A DNA stretch of 36,997 nt, taken from the NCBI GenBank assembly GCA_964592475.1, contig CAZQEZ010000029.1:1-36997 (forward strand), written 5' to 3'. The DNA is from CAZQEZ01 sp964592475 (GTDB lineage: Bacteria > Bacteroidota > Bacteroidia > Cytophagales > Cyclobacteriaceae). Below are positions 7,207 through 15,858 of the stretch, in pieces. The notes under the pieces were generated by a model that was not told where the DNA came from, searched no databases, and worked only from the letters and a program-made list of their open reading frames with translations. Positions within the stretch are counted from its first letter, which is position 1, and each line of letters begins with the position of its first letter. A program made the translations under genes and the position numbers.

Positions 7207-8394
7207 ATGAACATTCACGAGTATCAAGGCAAGGATATTTTAAAACAGCATGGCGTAAGAATACAAGAGGGATTTGTAGCTACCACTCCTGATGAGGCAG
7301 TAGAAGCAGCCCAGAAGTTGAAAGCTCAAACGGGCACTTCTTTATTTGTAGTAAAAGCTCAAATACATGCTGGAGGAAGAGGTAAAGGCGGTGGAGTGAA
7401 ATTAGCCAAAAACCTGAGCGAGGTAAAAGAAATAGCCGGAAAAATATTGGGTATGAACCTGGTGACGCATCAAACCGGACCTGAGGGTAAACTGGTACGA
7501 AAAGTATTAATTGCACAGGATGTCTATTACCCGGGCGAGTCTGAAATAAAAGAATATTATTTTAGTATTTTACTTGATAGATCAAGATCACAAAATGTAA
7601 TAATGGCATCCACCGAGGGTGGAACAGAAATAGAAGAAGTAGCGGCCAAAAGTCCCGAAAAAATATTTAAAGAATGGGTAGACCCTGCTGTTGGATTGCA
7701 GAGTTTTCAGGCAAGAAAAGTTGCTTTTGCACTAGGTCTTTCCGGTAATGCCTTTAAAGAAATGGTAAAATTTGTGAAAGCGCTCTATGATGCTTACACG
7801 AGTTCAGATGCTTCTTTATTTGAAATAAATCCTGTAATCAAAACTTCAGACGATAAGATTTTGGCGGTAGATGCTAAAGTGAATTTGGATGAAAACGCGC
7901 TTTTCAGGCAGCAAACTTTAAGTAGTATGCGCGATATTTATGAAGAGGATCCGTTGGAAGTAGAGGCTGGCGAGCTGGGCTTGAGTTACGTGAAGTTGGA
8001 TGGTAACGTGGGATGTATGGTAAATGGTGCGGGTTTGGCAATGGCAACTATGGATATCATTAAACTTTCCGGAGGCGAACCAGCCAACTTTTTGGATGTG
8101 GGTGGTGGAGCCAATGCTCAAAAAGTAGAGGCTGCATTCAGGATCATTATGAAAGATCCTAATGTAAAAGCCATTTTAATCAATGTATTTGGTGGGATTT
8201 TACGTTGCGACCGGGTGGCCAAAGGAGTAGTAGAGGCTTATAAAAACATTGGCAATATTGATATACCTATAATTGTACGATTACAAGGTACCAATGCTGA
8301 AGAAGGAGCCAAAATAATTGATGAATCTGGCTTGAAAGTAAGCTCAGCAGTGGTATTACAAGATGCAGTAAAAAGAATAGAAGAGGTAGTATAA
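7207..8394 (+). CDS. sucC: Succinyl-CoA synthetase (ADP-forming) beta subunit
   Basis: This 395-residue protein begins MNIHEYQGKDILKQHGV. It has an ATP-grasp domain with the glycine-rich loop IHAGGRGKGGG (53-63), the NPV and DAKVNLDENALF metal/nucleotide segments, and the C-terminal CoA-ligase domain with GCMVNGAGLAMATMD and INVFGGILRCD. It makes succinate plus ATP from succinyl-CoA, ADP and phosphate in the TCA cycle, together with the alpha subunit SucD. sucD is not in the window, as is often seen in Bacteroidota. Length and all landmarks are normal. A strong terminator follows directly. Confidence 0.97.
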   Translation: MNIHEYQGKDILKQHGVRIQEGFVATTPDEAVEAAQKLKAQTGTSLFVVKAQIHAGGRGKGGGVKLAKNLSEVKEIAGKILGMNLVTHQTGPEGKLVRKVLIAQDVYYPGESEIKEYYFSILLDRSRSQNVIMASTEGGTEIEEVAAKSPEKIFKEWVDPAVGLQSFQARKVAFALGLSGNAFKEMVKFVKALYDAYTSSDASLFEINPVIKTSDDKILAVDAKVNLDENALFRQQTLSSMRDIYEEDPLEVEAGELGLSYVKLDGNVGCMVNGAGLAMATMDIIKLSGGEPANFLDVGGGANAQKVEAAFRIIMKDPNVKAILINVFGGILRCDRVAKGVVEAYKNIGNIDIPIIVRLQGTNAEEGAKIIDESGLKVSSAVVLQDAVKRIEEVV

Positions 8395-8417
8395 TCTATT
8401 AAGATAAACACAAAAAT

Positions 8418-8458
8418 AGCTCCTGCGCATTAAATGTCAGGGGCTTTTTTTTATTTTT
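8418..8458 (+). terminator. Factor-independent terminator of sucC
   Basis: AGCTCCTG (8418-8425) pairs with CAGGGGCT (8438-8445, one G-U), followed by an uninterrupted T run. Confidence 0.85.
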
Positions 8459-8592
8459 TGAGTTGCATCATTTAAATTCCACCATCTTAATACTTAACTT
8501 TTGTCTGTTTATGAAGCCGATTGATAAGCGATTATTGTTTTAAATATTTGGAAAGTTGATGAAATCTTTAGAAGTTTAAACCAATTTTGAAT

Positions 8593-8823
8593 ATGAAAAA
8601 TAAGATACATTTAAAAAGAAACTGGCTGATGTATGCAATCGCAGGTTTGTTATTGATCGGATTTGGATTATCTTTAGCCGGAGAAGCTATCATAGCTAAA
8701 TCCAGACAAGAATCCTGGTTTTTGTTAGGGACTATGGCCTTAGTAGTATTTAATTCCGGGATATCAATTTTTGGTCAGGCGATCATTTATCGTTGGAAGT
8801 ATCTGGAATCAAATAAAAAATAA
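8593..8823 (+). CDS. Small two-helix membrane protein (76 aa)
   Basis: I do not recognise a family. The protein has a basic N-terminus (MKNKIHLKRN), a first hydrophobic helix around residues 12-34 and a second around 42-63, with a charged tail, so both termini are probably cytoplasmic. The ATG at 8593 is preferred over the TTG six bases upstream. It is followed after 21 bp by another small unknown gene and may be cotranscribed with it. Confidence 0.65.
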   Translation: MKNKIHLKRNWLMYAIAGLLLIGFGLSLAGEAIIAKSRQESWFLLGTMALVVFNSGISIFGQAIIYRWKYLESNKK

Positions 8824-8844
8824 TTTTTAAAACTTAACACTATC

Positions 8845-9255
8845 ATGAATAACAATCATTCTGCTGATTCTGATCCGAAAAGCATGGAAAGCTTTGAGCA
8901 AATGCTGTCAAGGGGAGAAGATATACAAATAGATCCTGAAAGTGAATATATTTTTAACTGGCAATGCGAAGCACTCACTCATCAAGTGATAATGGATGTA
9001 ATTAAAAATGTGATTGATGACCCATACACTAATTTGGTAGTGGGTGATGCCATGGTTTTTTACGACCAACTTAAAGACATACCTAGTGAAAAAGGCGTAG
9101 TAAATAAGCAGCTCAAATGCTCAGGACTGTCTGTAACAGCGCTAAAAATTTTGTTGCATGAAATTTGGAAGGATGAAGAAATACTGCCGAATAAAAAATT
9201 CCTCAATCGATTTTTAGAAAATATGTACGACAATTTAATTATAATTGAAGAATAG
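8845..9255 (+). CDS. Hypothetical acidic protein (136 aa)
   Basis: I do not recognise this protein. It is soluble and acidic, largely alpha-helical by composition, with no signal peptide, membrane segment or cysteine motif (the two Cys are isolated). The N-terminal 35 residues look disordered and the rest looks like a compact helical domain ending NMYDNLIIIEE. It lies 21 bp after the small membrane protein gene, so both may form one transcript. The composition is coding-like. Confidence 0.65.
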   Translation: MNNNHSADSDPKSMESFEQMLSRGEDIQIDPESEYIFNWQCEALTHQVIMDVIKNVIDDPYTNLVVGDAMVFYDQLKDIPSEKGVVNKQLKCSGLSVTALKILLHEIWKDEEILPNKKFLNRFLENMYDNLIIIEE

Positions 9256-9363
9256 ACTTGCATTATAAAATTCATCTGTACCTTCTAATTCTATCACTGT
9301 TGTTGTTTATTTTGTAAAAACCGGATTATTTAAAATTTAAAAGTAAGGACTAAAAAGAAACAG

Positions 9364-10167
9364 ATGAATAAAAGTACCTGCATATTTTATTGCTTAATTT
9401 ACGGAATTGTAATTGGAATTGCTTGCCAATGTACGCCTCCGGCAGAGCAACAAGAAGAGAAAACTTTGACATTTTCATCAAATACCATCAAAAGAGCCAA
9501 AGGTAATTGTGAAGCAAATGATTGCATACAGGTATCTATTACCTACCCAAAATTTGCGGGTACACCTGCAGCCACTGAAATTAACCAGCAAATAAAAACG
9601 TTGATTTTCAGCGATTTAGTAATCGACTCAGGAAAGGTAGATGAACTGGATAAGAAACAATTAGCTGATCTTTTGGTGCAGGATTACGTGAGTGCCAAAG
9701 AAGAATTTAAGGAATCAACCATGAATTTTGAATATGCTATTAAGGGTGAAGTAACCTATCGGAATTCCGGGCTTTGGTCAATATATTTTAATATTTATAC
9801 CTACACAGGCGGGGCTCATCCCATGGGTTATCAAAAATTCTTAAATGTTGAACCGGATACAGGTGCCAAAATTATGCTATCAAATTATTTTAAAAACAAA
9901 GATGAATTAAAAAAGAGAGTAGAAAAATCCATTCGGCAAACATATGATATTGCAGGTGAGCAGCAATGGTCGGATGTTTTTTTCAGCGACAGATTTCAAT
10001 GGCCTGAAAATATGGGTTTGACTACTGAAGGGCTAATGTTAGTTTATAACCCTTATGAAATTTTGCCTTATGCCGCGGGTTTTACCGAAATGATAATTCC
10101 TATGGACGAGGCAGAGCAATATTTATCATTCAACTTGCAATCTAATGCTGAAAAGGCCTTACAATAA
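9364..10167 (+). CDS. DUF3298/DUF4163-type lipoprotein
   Basis: This 267-residue protein has a hydrophobic N-terminus and cysteines at 21 and 23 (IGIACQC); C21 is the likely lipidation site. The body matches the RsiV/PdaC-like arrangement. An N-terminal DUF4163-like part is followed by GGAHPMGYQKFLNVEPDTG, a conserved core of the DUF3298 domain, and by GLMLVYNPYEILPYAAGFTEMIIPM near the end. In other bacteria such domains occur in anti-sigma factors and polysaccharide deacetylases, but here only the non-catalytic domain is present. The likely place is the periplasmic face of a membrane. The next gene starts 13 bp downstream, so cotranscription is likely. Confidence 0.75.
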   Translation: MNKSTCIFYCLIYGIVIGIACQCTPPAEQQEEKTLTFSSNTIKRAKGNCEANDCIQVSITYPKFAGTPAATEINQQIKTLIFSDLVIDSGKVDELDKKQLADLLVQDYVSAKEEFKESTMNFEYAIKGEVTYRNSGLWSIYFNIYTYTGGAHPMGYQKFLNVEPDTGAKIMLSNYFKNKDELKKRVEKSIRQTYDIAGEQQWSDVFFSDRFQWPENMGLTTEGLMLVYNPYEILPYAAGFTEMIIPMDEAEQYLSFNLQSNAEKALQ

Positions 10168-10179
10168 ATTTTTTAATTT

Positions 10180-11115
10180 GTGATTAAAATTGGAGATGAG
10201 CAAGTTAATGCCGGTGAAAACCGCGTAATTGAGCTACAAGTGGCCAGGTTACCCTCTGGCACTTCCATACATTTACCCATTCATGTTTTTAGTAGTACCA
10301 ATCCCGGACCGGCAGTATTAATTTGCGGCGGCTTACATGGCGACGAAGTAAATGGTATAGAGATAGTACGTCAAATTATTGATGCCGGTGTGCTTGATCA
10401 TTTAAAAAAAGGATGTGTAATTGCCATGCCCATCATTAATATTTACGGGTTTATTAACTTTAGTCGCGATGTGCCTGATGGCAAAGATGTCAATAGATGT
10501 TTTCCGGGTAACATTGATGGGAGCCTTGCAAGTCATGTAGCCTATATTTTAACACAATACATATTACCATTAATCGATTTTGGTATTGATTTTCATACCG
10601 GTGGTGCCAGCCGCACAAATTATCCTCAAGTACGATACAATGACGATGACATTCATTCCCATCGTCTGGCAAAAATATTCGCATCACCATTTTTACTTAA
10701 TACCCAATACATTGAAAGTAGCTTAAGATGGCAGGCAAATCAAATGGGAAAAACGATTATAGTATTTGAAGGAGGAGAGAGTCTTCGGCTCGATGATTTT
10801 GCCATTCGGGAGGCAATCGAAGGCACTTATCGCATATTTTCACATTTTGGACTTATTGATAAAGAACAAAGTACACAAAAGTCGATTGACCTAATTCGAA
10901 ATACATGGGTGAGAGCACCACGCGCTGGTATATTTAAGTCAATAAAAAAATCTGGTCACCCGGTAGCCAGCGGTGAGATAATCGGAGAAATTAACGATCC
11001 TTACAATTCAGAAAATATACCGGTAGAAGCACACGAGACGGGATATATTATTGGTCACAATAACATGCCGGTAGTGCATAGGGGTGATGCCTTATTCAAC
11101 CTGGGCTTAATTTAA
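10180..11115 (+). CDS. Succinylglutamate desuccinylase/aspartoacylase-family zinc hydrolase (M14-like)
   Basis: This 311-residue cytoplasmic enzyme is of the AstE/AspA carboxypeptidase-like fold. Zinc ligands are H53 and E56 in GGLHGDEVNG and H139 in DFHTGG. The substrate-binding arginine lies in KDVNRCFPG (R106), and E197 in VFEGGES is the probable catalytic acid. The C-terminal beta domain (VRAPRAGIFKSIKKSGHPV) is typical of the family. It should deacylate an N-acyl amino acid or related amide; the substrate is unknown. GTG at 10180 is the only plausible start because a TAA stop lies in frame two codons upstream and no ATG lies near. It follows the lipoprotein gene by 12 bp. Confidence 0.85.
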   Translation: MIKIGDEQVNAGENRVIELQVARLPSGTSIHLPIHVFSSTNPGPAVLICGGLHGDEVNGIEIVRQIIDAGVLDHLKKGCVIAMPIINIYGFINFSRDVPDGKDVNRCFPGNIDGSLASHVAYILTQYILPLIDFGIDFHTGGASRTNYPQVRYNDDDIHSHRLAKIFASPFLLNTQYIESSLRWQANQMGKTIIVFEGGESLRLDDFAIREAIEGTYRIFSHFGLIDKEQSTQKSIDLIRNTWVRAPRAGIFKSIKKSGHPVASGEIIGEINDPYNSENIPVEAHETGYIIGHNNMPVVHRGDALFNLGLI

Positions 11116-11123
11116 CTTATGGG

Positions 11124-11831
11124 CTACAAATCTCCCAACTGAGGCCTTATCAAGATTTCTTCTGCAACAGATTGGGGGCTCATTCGGTAGGCACTAGCAA
11201 CAGCCTCAGCCACATCTTCTGCCTTCATAAAGCGTTCGGGAGGTAAATCTACACCTTCCCAACTGGCAGTAAAAGTAGCGCCGGGAAGTATAGAAGTAAC
11301 CCTGATATTGTGCTGCTTAAGTTCTTCCCTTAATACTTTACTCATACCTAATAGAGCAAATTTGCTTATACAGTAAGAGCCCCCATTTACATAGGCCATT
11401 ATGGAGGCAGTAGAGCACATATTAAAGATATGACCTGATCGGGCAGCTTTCATTTGAGGCACTAAAGCTCTGGTTAAATAATAGGCACTATACAAATTAG
11501 TTTCAATCATCATTTCCAGTTTACCATCTTCTTCAGCATGAACCTCACCTGGTAAAAATACTCCGGCGTTATTCACTAATATTTCTACCGGCTGGTTCAA
11601 TTGATTGATCTCTTTAGCAAAAGCTAATGTATCAGATTTGCGGGAAACATCTGCTTGAAAAATGTGAGTATTATTGTCAGGATAATTTTCTTCAAATTCT
11701 TTTTTCAAAGCTTGCAAATCTTCTGCATTTCTAGCACAGGTAATTACATTAAAACCTTCTCCTGCAAATCTACTTAAAATGGCCCGGCCTATTCCTTTAG
11801 TGCCACCGGTAACTACAATTAATTTATTCAT
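11124..11831 (-). CDS. Short-chain dehydrogenase/reductase (SDR)
   Basis: This is a classical SDR of 235 residues. The nucleotide-binding glycine motif is TGGTKGIG (8-15), NNAG is at 87-90, and the catalytic residues are S140 with Y153 and K157 in YCISK. A basic residue after the second beta strand (TCARN) suggests preference for NADP(H). The substrate cannot be assigned. The start at 11831 (MNKLIVVTGG) is chosen because the fold begins there; the longer frame adds 14 hydrophobic residues unlike the family. It is convergent with the M14-type gene, with only 8 bp between stop codons. Confidence 0.88.
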   Translation of the reverse strand: MNKLIVVTGGTKGIGRAILSRFAGEGFNVITCARNAEDLQALKKEFEENYPDNNTHIFQADVSRKSDTLAFAKEINQLNQPVEILVNNAGVFLPGEVHAEEDGKLEMMIETNLYSAYYLTRALVPQMKAARSGHIFNMCSTASIMAYVNGGSYCISKFALLGMSKVLREELKQHNIRVTSILPGATFTASWEGVDLPPERFMKAEDVAEAVASAYRMSPQSVAEEILIRPQLGDL

Positions 11832-11931
11832 ACTATTGGTTATCTTCAATAAAAAATTTACAACTATATACAATTATTATTGTTAGAAAAAATGTATGTC
11901 AGTACAATCTGTCATTTTTACCTTCATAATG

Positions 11932-11961
11932 TTGAGAAGTATTTAATAAAATGTAATTTTG
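11932..11961 (+). promoter_or_regulatory. Promoter of mlaEF
   Basis: A -33 TTG at 11932-11934 is separated by 19 bp from TAATTTTG at 11954-11961. This is a close match to the Bacteroidota primary-sigma promoter (TTG-N19-TAnnTTTG), ending 28 bases before the mlaE start codon. Confidence 0.65.
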
Positions 11962-11989
11962 GGATTATTACAAATATGAAAACTAAGGC

Positions 11990-12718
11990 ATGAAGAGCAT
12001 CGGCAAATATTTTATGTTTATAGGTTCCCTTTTTAATAACCCAGAGGCCTTTCGTACTTACGTTACCCTTACCCTTGATGAGACGATCATTATAGGCATT
12101 AATTCAATATTCATTGTGGTTATTGTTTCCACGTTTATGGGAGCAGTAACTGCAGTACAAACTGCTTTTAACTTGGTAAGTCCTTTAATTGCCAACTATG
12201 TAATAAGCCTTATCGTGCGCGATATGACGGTATTAGAATTGGCTCCTACAATTACCGCTATTGTATTTGCTGGTAAAGTAGGAAGTAATATTGCGGGCGG
12301 ATTAGGTACTATGCGCATTACCGAGCAAATAGACGCATTGGAAGTAATGGGGATAAATGCAGTATCTTACCTGGTGTTACCAAAAATTGTCGCTACTGTT
12401 TTGGTTTACCCCATGTTGGTAATTATCAGTGGTTTCCTTTCCATATATGGAGGCTATTTGGCTGGTGTGCTCACCGGAGTTATTACAGAAACCGAATACA
12501 TTTACGGTATTCGTGCCGATTTTAACCCTTTTACGGTAACATTTGCTTTGATAAAATCGGTGGTTTTTGCGTTTTTAATTTCATCCATTTCGGCCTACAA
12601 AGGGTATTATACCCAAGGAGGCGCATTGGAAGTAGGTAAAGCAAGTACCAGTGCAGTTACCAATAGTTGTATTGCGATTCTTACAGCGGATTACCTGTTA
12701 GCTCAAGTTTTATTATAA
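11990..12718 (+). CDS. mlaE: MlaE-family lipid ABC transporter permease
   Basis: This 242-residue integral membrane protein has about five to six hydrophobic segments. It has the MlaE hallmark region at residues 78-130, with AGKVGSNIAGGLGTMRITEQ followed by IDALEVMGINAVSYLVLPK. It forms the membrane part of a retrograde or anterograde phospholipid transporter (Mla-type, MCE system) with MlaF as the motor. A good promoter precedes it, and its stop codon overlaps the start of mlaF (TAATG), indicating translational coupling. The substrate-binding MCE protein (MlaD) that usually follows in this operon type is absent from the window. Confidence 0.9.
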   Translation: MKSIGKYFMFIGSLFNNPEAFRTYVTLTLDETIIIGINSIFIVVIVSTFMGAVTAVQTAFNLVSPLIANYVISLIVRDMTVLELAPTITAIVFAGKVGSNIAGGLGTMRITEQIDALEVMGINAVSYLVLPKIVATVLVYPMLVIISGFLSIYGGYLAGVLTGVITETEYIYGIRADFNPFTVTFALIKSVVFAFLISSISAYKGYYTQGGALEVGKASTSAVTNSCIAILTADYLLAQVLL

Positions 12719-13467
12719 TGATTGAAATAAAAAATATTAGTAAGTCTTTTGAAGGTAAAAAAATTCTAAATGACATTAGTGGCACTTTCGAAGCAGGTCG
12801 CTCCAACTTAATTATTGGAGCCAGTGGCACTGGTAAAAGTGTTTTACTTAAATCTTTAGTAGGACTTGTGCAGCCAGATGAAGGAAATGTTTTTTACGAT
12901 AAAAGAGATTTTACCAATGCCAATCGGGAGATGAAAACAGAGATTCGGCGTGAAATTGGCATGCTTTTTCAAGGGGCTGCACTTTTTGATAGTAAAAACG
13001 TAGAGCAGAACGTGAGGTTTCCCTTGGATGTACTCACGGATATGGCGACGGATGAAAAACAGGAAAGGGTAAATTTTGTGTTGGAAAGGGTAGGCCTGGC
13101 CAATTCAAATAAACTGATGCCCTCTGAGCTAAGCGGTGGTATGAAGAAAAGAGTGGGAATAGCTCGAGCCATAGTTAATAATTCGCGATACTTATTTTGT
13201 GATGAGCCTAACTCGGGACTCGATCCGCAAACAGCAATTTTAATTGATAATTTAATCGAAGAAATCACCAAAGAATATAATATTACCACAGTTGTAGTTA
13301 CGCACGATATGAATTCGGTAATGGAAATGGGGGATTATGTGCTTTTTATGTTTAAAGGACATAAGCTCTGGGAGGGAAGCAAGCACAATATTGCGGAAGC
13401 AGAAGTAAAAGAGTTGCAAGACTTTGTATATGCCAATAATTTGATGCGTGTGTTAAATAAAAAATAG
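12718..13467 (+). CDS. mlaF: MlaF-family lipid ABC transporter ATPase
   Basis: This is a 249-residue ATPase with Walker A GASGTGKSV (34-42), the Q-loop GMLFQGAALFDS (81-92), the signature LSGGMKKRVGIARA (138-151), Walker B LFCDEPNSGLDP and H196. The combination FQGAALFDS plus LSGGMKKRVGIARA is diagnostic for MlaF. It hydrolyses ATP to move phospholipid between the membranes with MlaE. ATG at 12718 shares one base with the mlaE stop codon; the longer frame from 12667 lies inside mlaE and is rejected. Confidence 0.92.
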   Translation: MIEIKNISKSFEGKKILNDISGTFEAGRSNLIIGASGTGKSVLLKSLVGLVQPDEGNVFYDKRDFTNANREMKTEIRREIGMLFQGAALFDSKNVEQNVRFPLDVLTDMATDEKQERVNFVLERVGLANSNKLMPSELSGGMKKRVGIARAIVNNSRYLFCDEPNSGLDPQTAILIDNLIEEITKEYNITTVVVTHDMNSVMEMGDYVLFMFKGHKLWEGSKHNIAEAEVKELQDFVYANNLMRVLNKK

Positions 13468-13527
13468 GCTACACTGCTTCATCATTTTTACTAAATTAGC
13501 GGCAGTTTAAGATTGATTGTTGCTACT

Positions 13528-15225
13528 ATGATTAATACATCTCTATTAAGAAAAGAAGATTATCTGGCCATCTGGATAGGATTTATATTTATTTTAACCG
13601 GTCTGGCTTTTTTCCTTACCTCGGGCTACCAAAACTATAAAAATGCCCATTCCCGATATGAAACAATTTTATCATTTGAAGAATCTAATGCACCTTTTAA
13701 AACGATAACCTGGTATCAGGCTCAGCAAAACCAGGAATCCTTAAAACCAGAAAACTCTTCCATTGGGATTTATTTAGCAAAGCTAACTGAAAACCTAGAA
13801 CGGTGGTCAGAAAATCCGGTTAGAGCAATATTTTTAAGCCGGAAGCGGGCAGCAGCTATTGCTCAACAATATGCTGAGCCTTTGGAAGCAGCAAAAAATA
13901 AGGAGGCGGCAGCTTATGCCAATGCTATAAAGGCTGAAGATGCTGCAAGGCAAACTGAGTATGAAAATAAAGTACTTAATCAGGCGGCTAAAGACAAAAT
14001 ACTTGCCTGGCGGGAGTACCATCAAGAGTTGAACGCTATAAAATCAAAATATAACACGAAGCCTTATAACCGTTTGCCCTGGCTGCTAGTATGGGGTCTA
14101 ATTTTAGCTGGTATATTTGGTGCAGGGGCTAAACTAATGGGAGATTCGTTTTTAGTTTTTTTGAAAGGCTTTGCATTTATATTTTTATTAGCATTTATAG
14201 CTTACTTTTTAGCCTCCAATCAAGCAATGAAAAATTTTGGTATTGGTTACGCCGCCTGGGCTATCGTTTTGGGAATATTGATCAGTAACACTTTAGGTAC
14301 TCCGGGTTGGGCTAAAAGCAGTTTAAAAACCGAGTTTTTTATAAAAACCGGTTTGGTATTATTAGGTGCTGAAATTTTAATAGGCAAAATAATGGCTATA
14401 GGTTTGCCAGGTTTACTGGTAGCATGGATAGTTACACCAATAGTGCTAGTTACTACTTACTGGTTTGGGCAGAAAGTTGTCAAAGTATCTTCAAAAACAC
14501 TTAATATAACCATCTCTGCAGATATGTCTGTATGTGGTGTATCAGCTGCCATAGCCACGGCAGCGGCGTGCAATGCAAAGAAGGAGGAGCTAACATTGGC
14601 GGTAGGTTTATCTATGATATTTACTTCTGTGATGATGATTTTATTGCCGATTTTTATCAAATGGATAGGTATACCGGAGGTACTGGGAGGAGCTTGGATA
14701 GGAGGTACCATAGATGCCACCGGGGCAGTAGTTGCAGCAGGAGCATTTTTAGGTGATACCGCCATGGCAGTAGCAGCTACCATTAAAATGATTCAAAATA
14801 TTTTGATTGGAGTAATAGCATTTGCAGTAGCTATCTATTTTACTTATAAAGTTGAAAACAAAACGGAAAAGAAAATAGGTGCCGGCGAAATTTGGAAAAG
14901 ATTGCCTAAATTCATTCTTGGTTTTATTGCTGCTTCAGTATTGTTTTCTCTAATTTATGCCACGATAGGCAGCAACATGGGTTACAGTATGATTGATAAT
15001 GGAGTCATCGGTGGTTTTACTTCCAATATTAGAGGTTGGCTATTTTGTTTGGCGTTCGTAAGTATTGGCTTATCTACCAATTTTAAAGAGCTTCGTCACC
15101 ATTTTAAAGGAGGAAAACCATTGATCCTTTATCTCACCGGTCAAACACTTAATTTGATTCTAACCCTTTTAATGGCGTACATTATGTTTTATTTGGTTTT
15201 TCCTAATATTACAGAAACCCTATAA
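13528..15225 (+). CDS. YeiH/UPF0324-type putative anion (sulfate) exporter with long N-terminal extension
   Basis: This 565-residue membrane protein has a C-terminal two-thirds (from about residue 183) that is a UPF0324/YeiH transporter core with about ten helices and the motifs GLVLLGAEIL, SADMSVCGVSAAIATAAAC and WIGGTIDATGAVVAAG. The family is annotated as putative sulfate exporters, but the substrate is poorly proven. The core normally has about 340 residues. Here one membrane helix (13-31) and a long Ala/Glu-rich helical, probably coiled-coil, region (105-175) are added. The ATG at 13528 is chosen over the TTG at 13513. It lies 60 bp after mlaF and 4 bp before a small membrane protein gene. 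Confidence 0.82.
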   Translation: MINTSLLRKEDYLAIWIGFIFILTGLAFFLTSGYQNYKNAHSRYETILSFEESNAPFKTITWYQAQQNQESLKPENSSIGIYLAKLTENLERWSENPVRAIFLSRKRAAAIAQQYAEPLEAAKNKEAAAYANAIKAEDAARQTEYENKVLNQAAKDKILAWREYHQELNAIKSKYNTKPYNRLPWLLVWGLILAGIFGAGAKLMGDSFLVFLKGFAFIFLLAFIAYFLASNQAMKNFGIGYAAWAIVLGILISNTLGTPGWAKSSLKTEFFIKTGLVLLGAEILIGKIMAIGLPGLLVAWIVTPIVLVTTYWFGQKVVKVSSKTLNITISADMSVCGVSAAIATAAACNAKKEELTLAVGLSMIFTSVMMILLPIFIKWIGIPEVLGGAWIGGTIDATGAVVAAGAFLGDTAMAVAATIKMIQNILIGVIAFAVAIYFTYKVENKTEKKIGAGEIWKRLPKFILGFIAASVLFSLIYATIGSNMGYSMIDNGVIGGFTSNIRGWLFCLAFVSIGLSTNFKELRHHFKGGKPLILYLTGQTLNLILTLLMAYIMFYLVFPNITETL

Positions 15226-15229
15226 ATAA

Positions 15230-15439
15230 ATGAAGAGAAATATAAAGCTTAATAAGTGGATTAAATTTTTTATTGGTGTTGCTGCCATAGTAGTTTTTAC
15301 CATTCTACTACCTTATTTTGCTCCCGATGAGCAGATGAAAATGAATCAGGAAAAGGATATTGACGCCGGGGCACTCTTTTATAGTGAAAGCCCACAAGCG
15401 TTAAAAAGTGCTTACCAAATACAAAAAGGAAATTACTAA
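15230..15439 (+). CDS. Small single-helix membrane protein (69 aa)
   Basis: The protein has a basic N-terminus (MKRNIKLNKW), one hydrophobic helix (about residues 11-29) and a 40-residue outside tail. It belongs to no family I know. It starts only 4 bp after the YeiH-type gene, so it is almost surely coexpressed and may be an accessory subunit. Its last codon and stop overlap the end of the convergent phasin-like gene by 4 bp. Confidence 0.7.
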   Translation: MKRNIKLNKWIKFFIGVAAIVVFTILLPYFAPDEQMKMNQEKDIDAGALFYSESPQALKSAYQIQKGNY

Positions 15440-15735
15440 CTACTCATGTTTTCTTTTTCAAGATAGGCTATTCTTTTTTCTAGTTTTTTCAAATCTTTTC
15501 GAGTGGCAATATCCATTTTTTCTAACATTCGCTCCACAATGCTTTTTACTTCACTTTCCATGTTTTCCCTTTTTTGGTTGGTATCCTTTCGAAGGTCATC
15601 CATGAACTGCCGGCCTTCTTCTTCTGTTAATTTTCCATTATTTACCAATTCGTCAATTAGCTCTTTTATTTTGTCCTTGGCCAATAACGCTGCACCCATC
15701 GAGGTGTTTATTATTTTTCTTATAAACTCTTCCAT
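15436..15735 (-). CDS. Phasin-like coiled-coil protein (99 aa)
   Basis: The protein is fully alpha-helical. An amphipathic N-terminal helix (MEEFIRKIINTSMGAALLAK) precedes KDKIKELIDELVNNGKLTEEEGRQFMDDLRKD. The C-terminal coiled coil ends in KKLEKRIAYLEKEN. The pattern is that of the small phasin-like family annotated as polyhydroxyalkanoate synthesis regulator phasins, seen in organisms with or without PHA granules. Its role here is unknown and no PHA genes are near. It is convergent with the preceding operon. Confidence 0.7.
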   Translation of the reverse strand: MEEFIRKIINTSMGAALLAKDKIKELIDELVNNGKLTEEEGRQFMDDLRKDTNQKRENMESEVKSIVERMLEKMDIATRKDLKKLEKRIAYLEKENMSS

Positions 15736-15858
15736 AATAGTAATATTTATATAATTGATTACGAGTGCAATAACATAAAGTTTGGTACATTAAGCAGAGC
15801 AATTTAATTATTGGCAGTGTTTTTGTTTATTTCCCAATACAACAAAAAAATGTCAATC

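Noticed and set aside
12667..12717. Upstream extension of mlaF
   Set aside because: It lies inside mlaE in another frame; the ATG overlapping the mlaE stop codon is the natural start.
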